From Halovenus halobia (GTDB lineage Archaea > Halobacteriota > Halobacteria > Halobacteriales > Haloarculaceae), in the NCBI RefSeq assembly GCF_051414135.1, contig NZ_JBLKOA010000001.1, positions 124,001-188,000 of the forward strand: a DNA stretch of 64,000 nucleotides. The letters are read 5' to 3'. Under the pieces are notes generated by a model. That model saw only the letters and a list, made by a program, of their open reading frames with translations. It was not told the origin of the DNA and ran no database searches. Each line of letters opens with the position of its first letter. The first letter of the stretch is position 1. The position numbers and the translations under genes are program-made. Below are positions 15,811 to 24,692 of this stretch, one piece after another.

Positions 15811-17661
15811 ATGTTCGATGAGTGGCGGGCCACGGCTCCAGCGACTGACGCCTCCGGGCAGTCGGTCACTGTTCCCGGCCGACCGGCGGCGTTTGCGAGG
15901 GCAGACGTTGTCGAGTACATGACTTCGTTTGCGGACCCGCGCGAGGCTGCGGATGACATTGCTGTTCTGGAACTTCGGGGACTGTACGCAGACACTGCGG
16001 TCGAACTGAGTGCCGACCTCCTCGACGGTGAGGGGACCGTCGAACACGACACGTACTTCCGACCACTGCGCATCCCTTTCGAGCCAGACGACGAGAACGA
16101 CCTCACCGTTACCTGCCACGCACCAACTGGCCGCTTCGGTGGCATCCACGACACGGACCTCGTTCCAGACGAGCAGTCTGTGCCGGGCATCTGGTGGGGT
16201 GCTGACATCGAATCACACGCCCTCCCCTGTGTCGACCGTATCGACGTGTCGCCGGTTGTCAGCAACGACGGTGTCCAACTCGAACTCCGGACAACCGTGC
16301 TCACCGATGGCCCAATCGACGACCACATCACCTATTCGATTCGGCCAGCGGGCGACACTAAATCGCGGGGCATGATGCAACGCGGCAGCGTAGAGACCGA
16401 CGCGGCTGGCAGGACAGTTGTCGAACACACCGTCGATGTCCACGACCCAGAACTGTGGTGGCCCCGTGGTCTGGGCGACCAGCACCAGTATACACTCCGC
16501 GCGAAACTCGGTGAGAGCGAGTACAGTTGCACGACCGGTATCTGTGATATCGAGTTCGACGATGGACGACTCGTGGCCAACGGCGAACCCATGTCGATCC
16601 GCGGACTCAACGTCCTCACCGACGACGAAGCTGATATCGACCGCGCTATCGAGTGCAACGCCAACCTTGTCCGTGCCCACGGCCACGTCCCCTCCGAGGA
16701 GTTCTACGAACGGTGTTCGGCCGCAGGACTGCTGGTCTGGCAGGACCTGCCGCTGACCGGCCCCGGTTCCTTCGAGACGACTGGTGGGATAGACCACGCG
16801 CGGGCGCTCGACCGCCAGTACAGCCGCTACCCCGCGCTCGCGGTCACGTCTGCCCACGACGACCCGGTCGACGCCTTCGGTGACGGGCTTGGGACGGGCA
16901 CACTCGACCAACTTCGCTTTCGCTATCGAGCCTGGCGCTCGAACTACGACACCGGTCCCGCCGAAGAGGTGGCAACGGCACTGCCCGACCATCGGCCCTC
17001 GTTCCCAGTCGTTGGCGGCGCCGGCGTCGGGAGTGAGATTGGCTCGTACTATCCCGGCTGGTCCTACGGTGAGGCGGGCGATATCGAGGAGCTTCTGAGC
17101 CGCTACCCCGCAAGCGTCGTCGCGGAGTTCGGTGCCGGCGCGCTCGCCGACTCAGGAGCGACGGGAGATATCCCCGGCTTCGAGGCCGACAAACACGACA
17201 GACACGTCGACGGCGGCGTCGAGGGCTCCCAGCAGTACCAGTCTCAGCTGCTCCGACGTCTCGTCGAACATCTCCGCTGCGAGCGCCGCGGAGCGATTCC
17301 CTTCGCCCTGCGCGATACGGCGTCGGGTGCAGGAATGGGAGTATACAGTGCCGACGGTGAGGAGAAAACAGCCGTCGAGACGGTTCGCCAGGGATTCGAG
17401 CCAGTGCAGGCGTTTCTGAGCACACCCGGCGAGATGGAAAGCACCGTTACTGTGATCAACGACACGCCGCAGGCATTCTCCGGAACACTCCACTGGGAGA
17501 CCGACACTGCCGGTGGGAGTGCCGAGTTAACCGTCGGTGCGAGTGGTCGCTGGACCGGCGGGTCGGTTGACCTCGGCGAGGGGGTAAGTCAGGTCACGCT
17601 CGAGCTGTCGTACGACGCTGGCCAGGTGACGAACAGCTACGACCTCGCTGTGTGGCCCTGA
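15811..17661 (+). CDS. GH2-like glycosidase-fold protein, acid/base residue altered
   Basis: The 616-residue cytoplasmic protein (no signal) starts at ATG 15811. The order is a sugar-binding jelly roll (about 1-130), an immunoglobulin-like domain (about 150-240, ending VHDPELWWPRGLGDQHQY), then a TIM barrel (about 260-480), then a C-terminal beta domain. This matches GH2 beta-mannosidase/galactosidase architecture, including GEPMSIRGLNVLTDD and AAGLLVWQDLPLTGPGSF. The nucleophile motif is kept (VVAEFGAG, Glu near 439), but where active enzymes have an Asn-Glu pair this one has SAHDDP near 350. It may be inactive or changed in mechanism. A frame extending upstream to 15544 overlaps the divergent gene and is rejected. 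Confidence 0.8.
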   Translation: MFDEWRATAPATDASGQSVTVPGRPAAFARADVVEYMTSFADPREAADDIAVLELRGLYADTAVELSADLLDGEGTVEHDTYFRPLRIPFEPDDENDLTVTCHAPTGRFGGIHDTDLVPDEQSVPGIWWGADIESHALPCVDRIDVSPVVSNDGVQLELRTTVLTDGPIDDHITYSIRPAGDTKSRGMMQRGSVETDAAGRTVVEHTVDVHDPELWWPRGLGDQHQYTLRAKLGESEYSCTTGICDIEFDDGRLVANGEPMSIRGLNVLTDDEADIDRAIECNANLVRAHGHVPSEEFYERCSAAGLLVWQDLPLTGPGSFETTGGIDHARALDRQYSRYPALAVTSAHDDPVDAFGDGLGTGTLDQLRFRYRAWRSNYDTGPAEEVATALPDHRPSFPVVGGAGVGSEIGSYYPGWSYGEAGDIEELLSRYPASVVAEFGAGALADSGATGDIPGFEADKHDRHVDGGVEGSQQYQSQLLRRLVEHLRCERRGAIPFALRDTASGAGMGVYSADGEEKTAVETVRQGFEPVQAFLSTPGEMESTVTVINDTPQAFSGTLHWETDTAGGSAELTVGASGRWTGGSVDLGEGVSQVTLELSYDAGQVTNSYDLAVWP

Positions 17662-17865
17662 GTCGTGGGAACGGCAGTCAAGGAGTCATCCGACCGGAAT
17701 GTTTAAACCCAATCCTGCAAAAGTATCAGACACCAGAACGCGTGCGGCGATTTGGTCGTACAGCACTCCGCCCAACATGATAGGGAACGCCTGTTTTCGA
17801 CGACAGCAGATCCGCAGGGAGAGTGTCAACGACAGCCGCACCGCATATGGAATCGAGGTTCAACC

Positions 17866-18756
17866 ATGGCAGATTCGATAGACCAGTCCAAAAACATTGA
17901 AGTTACAGACGAAGAGCTCGAAAACAAATCCAAAGGCGAACTTATCAAACTCGCTGGCAAGCTCCGCGACCGGCGCAACGAGCTAAACCAGATGGCCTCC
18001 GAACGGGCCTCTAACCGCGACGACCTCAACGCTAACACCCGAGAGAAAGTCGACGAGGCTCAGGAACACCGTGAGAAACGCGACGAACTGAACGAGCAGG
18101 TTCAGGAGCACAAAGAGCAGCGCAACGAACTCAACGCCGAGGCCAACGAACTGTTCGACCGCGTCGAACAGCTCAAAGACGACGCCAAGCTCGACGAGGG
18201 CAAGGATATTGAGGAGCTCGAATCCGAGATCGAAGATCTCGAGTTCAAACAGCAGACCGAAGTGCTGGACACCGAGGACGAGCGCGAACTCATCGAGAAA
18301 ATCGAAGACAAACGCGAGAAGCTCGCGGAAAAAAAGGAGAAACTCGACCAGAACGAAGAGATCGATGAGATCGAAGACGAAGCTGAAGAGGTCCGCGCCG
18401 AAGCCTCCAAACACCACCAGAAGGTGACTGAGCTCGCCGACGAGGCCCAGAAACACCACAACGAGATGATCGAGGCCTACCGCGAGGCTGACGAAATTCG
18501 TGACGAAGCCGACGAGATGCACGAGAAATTCGTCGACGCCCAGGAAGCGGCCGACCAGCACCACGAAGACTTCGTTCGTGTCCAGAAGCGCCTGCGCGAA
18601 CTGGACAAAAAGGAAGAAGAAGAAGAGCGCGAACAGCGCGAAGAGAAACAGGAGGCCGCCCGCGAGGAGGCCGAAGAGATCTACCAGCAGTTCAAGGAAG
18701 GCGAAACCCTCGACACCGAGGATCTGATGAAACTGCAGAAGACGGGTCTGCTATAA
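17866..18756 (+). CDS. Coiled-coil protein (COG1340 type)
   Basis: The 296 residues are nearly all charged and helical, with continuous heptad-like repeats of Glu, Lys, Arg and Leu from about residue 15 to 270. The protein ends in a short non-coil segment (LDTEDLMKLQKTGLL). This is the widespread archaeal coiled-coil family COG1340, of unknown role. The conserved C-terminal DLMKLQKTGLL-type tail is typical. The ATG at 17866 follows a 200-base gap with a TATA-like GTTTAAAC at 17701-17708; the 60-codon frame in that gap (17699-17881) overlaps this start and is not credible. Confidence 0.85.
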   Translation: MADSIDQSKNIEVTDEELENKSKGELIKLAGKLRDRRNELNQMASERASNRDDLNANTREKVDEAQEHREKRDELNEQVQEHKEQRNELNAEANELFDRVEQLKDDAKLDEGKDIEELESEIEDLEFKQQTEVLDTEDERELIEKIEDKREKLAEKKEKLDQNEEIDEIEDEAEEVRAEASKHHQKVTELADEAQKHHNEMIEAYREADEIRDEADEMHEKFVDAQEAADQHHEDFVRVQKRLRELDKKEEEEEREQREEKQEAAREEAEEIYQQFKEGETLDTEDLMKLQKTGLL

Positions 18757-18780
18757 TCTAACAGTCTGTTTTTCGGTTTT
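18757..18780 (+). terminator. T-rich terminator after the coiled-coil gene
   Basis: Two T-runs (TTTTT near 18768-18772 and TTTT near 18776-18779) follow the stop at once, in the 56-bp convergent gap with mptE. Confidence 0.5.
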
Positions 18781-18812
18781 AGCCCACTTGCCAGCAGCAC
18801 TGGGTCTCCCAG

Positions 18813-19511
18813 TTACTCCACTGGGAGTCCAGAACTGTCGAGTTGCTCTCGTCGGCCGTCCAGCACGGTGAACTGCTGTTCACGACGGCGTTCGAGCCAG
18901 TACAACAACCGCTCGGCCCACCGGAGCTTTTCGGCTTTTTCTGCGTCGACTGTTGGGTCGTCGAACGCCCAGCCCGGAAACACAAGTTCTGCTGCTCCGC
19001 GGGCGTCAGCGAGAAGCGCTGCTCGGTCGCCGTCAGTAAATCCGCCAAAGTTCCGGACGATGCCAGCCGGCGCGGCCTGTGTGGTCGGTACCACAAACTC
19101 GTGGTCGAGTTTCGGCACCCACGCCTCCAGCGCGGCTGTGTTATCGCCATGAGCGTGGACAGCAACGGGCGTCCCCGCTGTGGTGAGCTCGACCACCGTC
19201 TCCGGGTTTTTGTCCAGATCAGTCACCATACAGTCGACAGCAATCTCGTGTTCACGGAGTCGGTCAGCCGCAATCGACGCCGCAACGACCACGTCAGCGT
19301 CCGCTGCCAGTCGTAGTTCTGACTCCTTTGCCATGGAGTCGGCACCGCCAGCGATAGCGACGGTCTGGCCCCTCCAGTCCAGCGCCCCGGGGTCGAAACT
19401 CGACTCGAGTAGCTCTGCGAGTCGGTCGCGCGCACGCTCGTCGCCCGCGCGCCCGTAACCGAAGTCAGCGAGGATAGCCTCGTACACTGGCTCCCACTGC
19501 TCGAATTCCAC
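18813..19511 (-). CDS. mptE: 6-hydroxymethyl-7,8-dihydropterin pyrophosphokinase (MptE type)
   Basis: The 232 residues match the archaeal MptE/DUF115 family: TVAIAGGADSMAKE near residue 50, then VVVAASIAADRLREHEIAVDC, VTDLDKNPE, VHAHGDNTAAL and the NFGGFTDGDRAALLAD block. The reaction is transfer of pyrophosphate from ATP to 6-hydroxymethyldihydropterin for tetrahydrofolate synthesis. It starts with GTG at 19511. Its substrate link to the neighbouring folP (same strand, 142 bp upstream) supports the call. Confidence 0.88.
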   Translation of the reverse strand: MEFEQWEPVYEAILADFGYGRAGDERARDRLAELLESSFDPGALDWRGQTVAIAGGADSMAKESELRLAADADVVVAASIAADRLREHEIAVDCMVTDLDKNPETVVELTTAGTPVAVHAHGDNTAALEAWVPKLDHEFVVPTTQAAPAGIVRNFGGFTDGDRAALLADARGAAELVFPGWAFDDPTVDAEKAEKLRWAERLLYWLERRREQQFTVLDGRREQLDSSGLPVE

Positions 19512-19549
19512 GGCTAGAGGCCTCTCTGTCGGGTATTACGAGTGGGTCC

Positions 19550-19559
19550 GATATAAACC
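19550..19559 (-). promoter_or_regulatory. mptE promoter TATA element
   Basis: The minus strand reads GGTTTATATC, a strong TATA match. It predicts transcription from about 19528, some 16 bases before the GTG start. It shows that mptE can be transcribed apart from folP. Confidence 0.55.
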
Positions 19560-19653
19560 GGATTGAGCCGAAATGGCATACCGAACTGCCCCTGCCCGAG
19601 TATGCCCTTTCGGCCGTCATTGCCTGATTTTGGCTCTTGGGGTATAAGTTTTC

Positions 19654-20772
19654 TCACCGAGAACCCTCCACAACCGCCGTCAACGCCGTGGTTAGGTTCT
19701 CATCTTCAAGCTCGCCGATGAGTGTCTCCACCGACTGAATTGAGCCGGCCACGAAGGCTGACTCCCCACCGCTGACAGCGACGTTCGCCTCCTGTCCTGT
19801 CGTGCGGAGGTGGGTTAGCGTTGCGTCGTCGAGTCCGCGGAGTTCACACGCGACTGTCACGCCGGCTGCTGCGGTGTCGTCGTCGGTGTATCTGCGAGCG
19901 TCACCGAGCGTTCGCACGTCCAGTTCCTCGATTTCGACACCGTCGATGGTCGTCTCTGTTCGGTCTGGCGTGAACGTATCACCGACGAGTGCGGCGTCGC
20001 GGGTTTCGGCCACGTCGTGGGTCCGGATAACGTGAGCGCCGCGCTCGACGGCCATCGAGGTTGCGGCCAGCGAGACGGGCAGCGCGCCCTCGGTGTCTCG
20101 GCCAGCAATCGACCGGAGGAAGTTCTTGCGGTTGATCGAGACCAGCATCGGCTGGCCGAAGGCACGAAACTCCCGAAGGCGGCGGAACGTCTCGCGGTCG
20201 TCTTCTATCGTTTTCTCCTCACTCCACCCCCCGAAGGCAGGGTCGATAATTGTCTTGTCGGTCAGTCCGTTCTGGAAGAGTGCGTCGTAGATATCGTCGA
20301 CATCCTCGACCGCACCGGGTCGTTCCAGGTCAGCCGGACTCGCCATCTTCCCAACTGCCACGTCGTAGTCCTCACAGACGCGCGGCATCTCTGGGTCGGC
20401 AAAGCCACAGATGTCGTTGACCATATCGTAGCCCCGTTTGAGCGCTTCCTCGGCGACCTCGTGGTACCGTGTTTCGATAGAGAAGACGGCGTCGCCGCTG
20501 ACGCTCTCGATGGTTTCGATGGCAGTGTCGAGTCGGTCGAGTTCCTCCTCGGCAGAGAGCACCTCGAATTTCTTGTTGGCGGACTCCAGCCCGACGTCGA
20601 CAATATCTGCGCCCTGGTCGATGAGTTGTGTATCGACGTATTCGGCAGCCTCACCCGCGTCGTCGAACACCGACGGTTTGTACGGGGACTCCTGACTGAC
20701 GTTCAACACGCCCATGATCCGTGGCGGCTGGTCGTCTCCAATCTCCAGTCCGGCCGCGTCGACAGTTCGCAT
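19654..20772 (-). CDS. folP: Dihydropteroate synthase
   Basis: The 372 residues start MRTVDAAGLEIGDD (ATG 20772; a GTG six bases upstream is the alternative). The TIM-barrel motifs IMGVLNVSQESPYKPSVF, GADIVDVGLESANKKF and MLVSINRKNFLRSI are present. The enzyme joins the pterin pyrophosphate to p-aminobenzoate. It is about 90 residues longer than bacterial FolP; the extra C-terminal part (from about 280) has no motif I know. MptE, which makes its pterin substrate, is the next gene. Confidence 0.9.
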   Translation of the reverse strand: MRTVDAAGLEIGDDQPPRIMGVLNVSQESPYKPSVFDDAGEAAEYVDTQLIDQGADIVDVGLESANKKFEVLSAEEELDRLDTAIETIESVSGDAVFSIETRYHEVAEEALKRGYDMVNDICGFADPEMPRVCEDYDVAVGKMASPADLERPGAVEDVDDIYDALFQNGLTDKTIIDPAFGGWSEEKTIEDDRETFRRLREFRAFGQPMLVSINRKNFLRSIAGRDTEGALPVSLAATSMAVERGAHVIRTHDVAETRDAALVGDTFTPDRTETTIDGVEIEELDVRTLGDARRYTDDDTAAAGVTVACELRGLDDATLTHLRTTGQEANVAVSGGESAFVAGSIQSVETLIGELEDENLTTALTAVVEGSR

Positions 20773-20895
20773 ACACACGTGTTGGCTTTGAACCTGTTAA
20801 GCCGGTCGGTCCGGCCCCAGCCTTGCCAGTGCCTGGTTGCGGGCCGGGCGAAAAGAGAAAACTCCGGTGAGTAACTCGAGAACCGTGTCGCGTCG

Positions 20896-21777
20896 TTACG
20901 GGCCAGCGCTGTCCGGGGGCCCCTGTCGACCGTTATCCTCGTCTTCCTCTTCAGTTTCTTCCTCAGCTTCTTCGTCTTCAGCTTCTTCTTCCTCCTCGTC
21001 TTCTTCTTCGTCTTCAGCTTCTTCCTCTTCCTCAGCTTCTTCCTCTACATCTTCGCCATCCTCGTCGTCAGCGTCATCGCTGCCTGGGCCGCGGTCAGCA
21101 GGCGGTCCGGCGTCTTCTGGCGGGCCGGCGTTACTCTTGTTCTCTGGTGGGCCAGCGTGTTCCGGCGGGCCAGCGTCGCTTTCGTTCTCGTCGTCACCAC
21201 CGGGGCCGGCAAAGGCCGGCGGGCCGGTCTGGTTTGCGTCACTGTTTCCGGGGTTGTTGTCGAGCACGAACGCAGAGACCAACTGACCGAACGGCTGGTC
21301 AGTGTCGTTCATCGCAGTCTCGTTTTCCGTGGTGTTGTCGTCGGTCGTCTCGCCGCCGAGCAGCGAGTGGACAAACGAGGAGACAAGCTGTCCGAAGCTA
21401 CCTTCCTCTTCCTCGTCTTCCTCGGCCTCACCAGCAGCGTCAAGTTCTGCTTCGGTGCTAACCGTCTCGTTGTCGACAGTGGCTGTCACTGCGACGGTGG
21501 TGTCGTTCTCCGGTGCGGGGAGCCCAACCGTCCCGTTTTCATCGGTGCTGTACTCGCCCGTACCGCTGTAGGTCGTGTTGTCAACTGTCGATACCTCGAC
21601 TGTGCTGTTCGCTACTGCCGTGTCATTCTGTGCGACTGTCACTGTCACGTTTCCGTCGTCGTTCTGCGTTACGTCGACGGACGCGTGTCCGTCTGCCGCG
21701 ACAGTCACTGCACCAGCAGCGAGGACAGCCGCCCCCATTGCCAGCGCAAACACGATCAGTAGTGATTTCCGTTGCAT
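20896..21777 (-). CDS. Secreted Ser/Asn/acid-rich protein with low-complexity tail
   Basis: A signal peptide (LLIVFALAMGAAVLAAGAVTVAADG) is followed by an Ig-like region of about 85 residues with many N-x-T/S sequons. Then come two copies of a short amphipathic motif, FGQLVSSFVHSLLGG and FGQLVSAFVLDN, a Gly-Pro-Pro-rich stretch with repeats of AGPPE, and about 60 almost pure Glu/Asp residues. The last residues are GRQGPPDSAGP. The architecture suggests a glycosylated cell-surface or released protein. I do not recognise the family. The acidic tail makes an antisense frame look coding, which is spurious. Confidence 0.75.
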   Translation of the reverse strand: MQRKSLLIVFALAMGAAVLAAGAVTVAADGHASVDVTQNDDGNVTVTVAQNDTAVANSTVEVSTVDNTTYSGTGEYSTDENGTVGLPAPENDTTVAVTATVDNETVSTEAELDAAGEAEEDEEEEGSFGQLVSSFVHSLLGGETTDDNTTENETAMNDTDQPFGQLVSAFVLDNNPGNSDANQTGPPAFAGPGGDDENESDAGPPEHAGPPENKSNAGPPEDAGPPADRGPGSDDADDEDGEDVEEEAEEEEEAEDEEEDEEEEEAEDEEAEEETEEEDEDNGRQGPPDSAGP

Positions 21778-21929
21778 CGTAGTTGCGACTTGGGTCGAAT
21801 TCCATCTAAACCCCCCATCCCGTTCAGTTCGTTCACCGGACGTTCCGAACGCACTCTGACAGATTCTTAGACTGTTAAAAGATTTAAAACGGCTGCATAG
21901 CGTTTATCTCTCTCCGACTGTCCGCCCGT

Positions 21930-23228
21930 TCATTTGCCCGCTCGCTCGAACAGCGCGGCGGCGTGTTCGGTCGCTTCTGCTATCACACTGTCCAGGTCGA
22001 GGGTCTGGAGCTCTCGGTCTTCCATCAGAACACGCCCGTCACAGACGGTATGTCGGACGTCGCTGCCTTTGACGGCGTACACGAGGTGGCTGAGGAGGTC
22101 GTGACGGGGCGTGAGGTGTGCGGCGTCGAGGTCGAGTACCGCAAGGTCGGCGTTCGCGCCGGCTTCGACGCGTCCGCTCTCGATACCAATCGCGTCTGCG
22201 CTCCCTGCCGTGGCCATCTCAACGACTGCCTCCGCGTCGACGGCCCGTGCGTCCGCAGCGGCCAGTTTGCCGAGCATCGCCGCGTCACGCATCTCGTCGA
22301 ACATATCGAGGTCGTTGTTCGAGGCCGCGCCGTCGGTCCCGAGTCCGACTGGGACGCCCGCGTCGAGCATCTCCTGGACGGGAGCCATCCCGCTCGCGAG
22401 TTTCATGTTCGAGGCTGGGTTGTGGATAACTGCCGTCTCTCGCTCGGCGAGTAAGTCGAGTTCACTTTCGTCAACGTGGACACCGTGGGCAACAAAAGAA
22501 TCCTCGGCGAGCAGCCCTAACTCGTCGGCGTACGCAAGGGGTCGTTTCCCGTACTCTTCGACGAGTGGGTCGACCTCGTTTTCAGTTTCGTTGGCGTGGA
22601 GATGAATCGGAATTCCATCCTCTCGGGCTTCGGGGACGTACTCACGATAAAATTTCTCGTCGACAGTCGTGAGGCTGTGGGGTGTGAACATCGTCTGGAC
22701 GCGCCCATCAGCCGCGCCGTCGTACTCTCGGGCGAAAGAGAGTCCGGCCTCGAAGTCCTCGTGGGCGGCCTCGTCGTCTTTGCCGACAGTGATACAGCCG
22801 TGTCCCAACCGGGCGCGGACGCCGGCTTCCTCCACAACGTCGGCGACTTCCGGCATGAAGAAGTACATATCAGCGAAGGCGGTCGTTCCCGAGCGGATCA
22901 TCTCCGCGACGCCAAGCGCCGCGCCGGCCCGCACATCCCCTGCCTGCAGTTCGGCCTCGACGGGCCAGATATCCTCCTGCAACCAGTCGTCCAGTTGTTT
23001 GTCGTCGGCGCTGCCGCGAAAGAGCGTCATCGCGACGTGGGTGTGTGCGTTGACAAGTCCGGGAATGACCAGTCCGTCGTCGGCGTCCAGCGTCCGGTCG
23101 GCGTCCACAGTTCCGGGTTCAGCAATCGCTTCGATTGTTCCGGCGTCGGTGTCGACCAGTACGTCGGCCCGCTCGATGCTGAAGTCGGGCCGGAGCACCT
23201 GTCCGCCGGTGACTGCAAGTGTGTCCAT
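21930..23228 (-). CDS. Amidohydrolase, S-adenosylhomocysteine / methylthioadenosine deaminase type
   Basis: The 432-residue TIM-barrel hydrolase has the metal motif VNAHTHVAMTLFRG (HxH), HLHANETENEV, VAHGVHVDESELDLL and GLGTDGAASNNDLDMFDEMR with the catalytic Asp. These place it in the SAH/MTA deaminase (DadD/MtaD) subgroup of the Trz/Atz family. The likely reaction is deamination of an adenosyl thioether to the inosyl form as part of methyl-donor recycling. Substrate within the group is uncertain. It is 30 bases downstream of the ferredoxin gene, on the same strand. Confidence 0.88.
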   Translation of the reverse strand: MDTLAVTGGQVLRPDFSIERADVLVDTDAGTIEAIAEPGTVDADRTLDADDGLVIPGLVNAHTHVAMTLFRGSADDKQLDDWLQEDIWPVEAELQAGDVRAGAALGVAEMIRSGTTAFADMYFFMPEVADVVEEAGVRARLGHGCITVGKDDEAAHEDFEAGLSFAREYDGAADGRVQTMFTPHSLTTVDEKFYREYVPEAREDGIPIHLHANETENEVDPLVEEYGKRPLAYADELGLLAEDSFVAHGVHVDESELDLLAERETAVIHNPASNMKLASGMAPVQEMLDAGVPVGLGTDGAASNNDLDMFDEMRDAAMLGKLAAADARAVDAEAVVEMATAGSADAIGIESGRVEAGANADLAVLDLDAAHLTPRHDLLSHLVYAVKGSDVRHTVCDGRVLMEDRELQTLDLDSVIAEATEHAAALFERAGK

Positions 23229-23258
23229 ATCCCGTCTGCGTCGCCCCGGTTCTTAACG

Positions 23259-23591
23259 TTACAGATGTCGCGGGAAGACCTGCCCCCAGACGTGTTTGTC
23301 GAGCAGGCGGACAGTCAGGGGTTCCTCGACGGTAATCTGACAGGAGAGTCGCGGATAGCCGAACTGGACGGCCGCGGCGTCGTGCCAGTGCTCTGGCGCA
23401 ACGGTCGGGTCGATGTTAACCGTGCAGGTGGCACAGAGCCCGCGCCCACCGCAGTTGGCGTGTTTCGAGACCGTCCCGTACACCTCGAAATCACGCTCTA
23501 ACAGGGCGTCTCGGAGTTTGCGACCACGCGCCACTTCAATAGTCTGTTCGTCATCGCCGTCAACGACGGTCACGGACACTGTCTCGCTCAT
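23259..23591 (-). CDS. [2Fe-2S] ferredoxin
   Basis: The 110-residue plant-type ferredoxin fold has cluster ligands in ANCGGRGLCATC (C-x5-C-x2-C) and a fourth Cys in PRLSCQITV. The three-Cys loop has five residues between the first two cysteines instead of four. It transfers single electrons, partner unknown. Its ATG overlaps the stop of the CPBP protease gene by four bases (ATGA), so the two are co-translated. The P450 at 41586 has no partner of its own nearby, but a link is speculative. Confidence 0.9.
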   Translation of the reverse strand: MSETVSVTVVDGDDEQTIEVARGRKLRDALLERDFEVYGTVSKHANCGGRGLCATCTVNIDPTVAPEHWHDAAAVQFGYPRLSCQITVEEPLTVRLLDKHVWGQVFPRHL

Positions 23592-24607
23592 AGCGCGCTT
23601 AGCAGAAGCTCTGGGACAGTGAGGCCGGTGGCCGCAGAGACGGTAGCGACGACAACCACAGAGTTGTGAAAGCCGTGTAACAGGGCTGGGACAACGAGAT
23701 TTTCTGTGTATTCGTAGATCCAGCCGAGGCCGATACTCGTGACGAAGAGCACAGACATCGTGATCGCAATCCCGGTTGCACTGCCGCCGCCGGCGAGCGC
23801 GAAGACGTGTGCCATCGCGAACAGCAGCGACGCCAGCAAAATCGCCGGAACTGTCGACAGTGACTCCCGAAGCCGGTTCTGTACCACGCCGCGGAACAGT
23901 GTCTCCTCGGCTGGGCCGACCACCAGCAACATCCCGATAACAGCGAAGACGACGATTTCCGGATTCGCGGCGATAGCCTCACCGGTCGAGTTCTCTGCTG
24001 GCTCTGCGTTGCTGGGGCCGACTAGCTCCGCGGCAACCTCGGTTACAACCGTCAGCACGATACCCGCCGTGATGATGATGCCAACCCAGGTGACGAGCAC
24101 GAGTCCGATCTCCTTCAGCGAGGGAATTTCGATACCGAGATACGCTCGAACACCGTCCCAATCGTAGCCCTGGCGGCGCAGAAACCAGAGGCCCAGTGCG
24201 ACGAACCAGGCAAACTGCAACAGTGCCATTCCGACGATAACTGGGCCAACCGGAAGGCCAATCCCGATGAGGATTGCGCCGATAATCGAGAGGGCGATTA
24301 ATGGCACTCCGAGGCCAGCGACACTCAGTCCAAGCGCAGCCCCAACTGCTCGAAACGGTGACTCCTGACCGCGTTTCGACCCCGGTGCGCCCGGTCCAGA
24401 TTTTTGCGGAGGCGACGCTCCGTCGTCGAACTCCGTGTGCTGGTCGGTTGCCCCGTCAAGGGGCACCGTTCCGCCGTCTGCTGACTCTGCGGGCTGGCCG
24501 CCGGAGCCAGCCAACTGCGCGCCACACTCCTGACAGAAGTTGTCGGCTGGGTGAACCGCGGTCCCACAACTGTGACAGGCGCCGTCCGACTCGGAGGGCT
24601 CGTCCAT
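23588..24607 (-). CDS. CPBP-family intramembrane protease with zinc ribbon
   Basis: The 339-residue protein starts at ATG 24607. Residues 10-32 form a zinc ribbon (CHSCGTAVHP, CQECGAQ). A Ser/Gly/acid linker follows, then about eight membrane helices. The CPBP/Abi motifs are there: GPAEETLFRGVVQ (EExxxR), FAMAHVFAL and LLHGFHNSV. The bacterial and eukaryotic relatives cleave prenylated CAAX ends or confer bacteriocin immunity; archaeal roles are unknown. The following ferredoxin overlaps its stop. Confidence 0.88.
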   Translation of the reverse strand: MDEPSESDGACHSCGTAVHPADNFCQECGAQLAGSGGQPAESADGGTVPLDGATDQHTEFDDGASPPQKSGPGAPGSKRGQESPFRAVGAALGLSVAGLGVPLIALSIIGAILIGIGLPVGPVIVGMALLQFAWFVALGLWFLRRQGYDWDGVRAYLGIEIPSLKEIGLVLVTWVGIIITAGIVLTVVTEVAAELVGPSNAEPAENSTGEAIAANPEIVVFAVIGMLLVVGPAEETLFRGVVQNRLRESLSTVPAILLASLLFAMAHVFALAGGGSATGIAITMSVLFVTSIGLGWIYEYTENLVVPALLHGFHNSVVVVATVSAATGLTVPELLLSAL

Positions 24608-24692
24608 TACCCATACCTTAGTCCTCCGCAAAAAAGAGCCTTTGTCTCCCGCGGTCGAAACACAGTTGTTCCGCCCCGCCGAGAGATGGGAT

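Noticed and set aside
17699..17881. 60-codon frame before the coiled-coil gene
   Set aside because: Basic composition and its ATG falls on the TATA-like element of the coiled-coil gene.
20896..21130. Glu/Asp repeat considered as tandem DNA repeat or CRISPR-like array
   Set aside because: The units (GAA/GAG/GAC runs) are irregular and in frame within a protein; no spacers.
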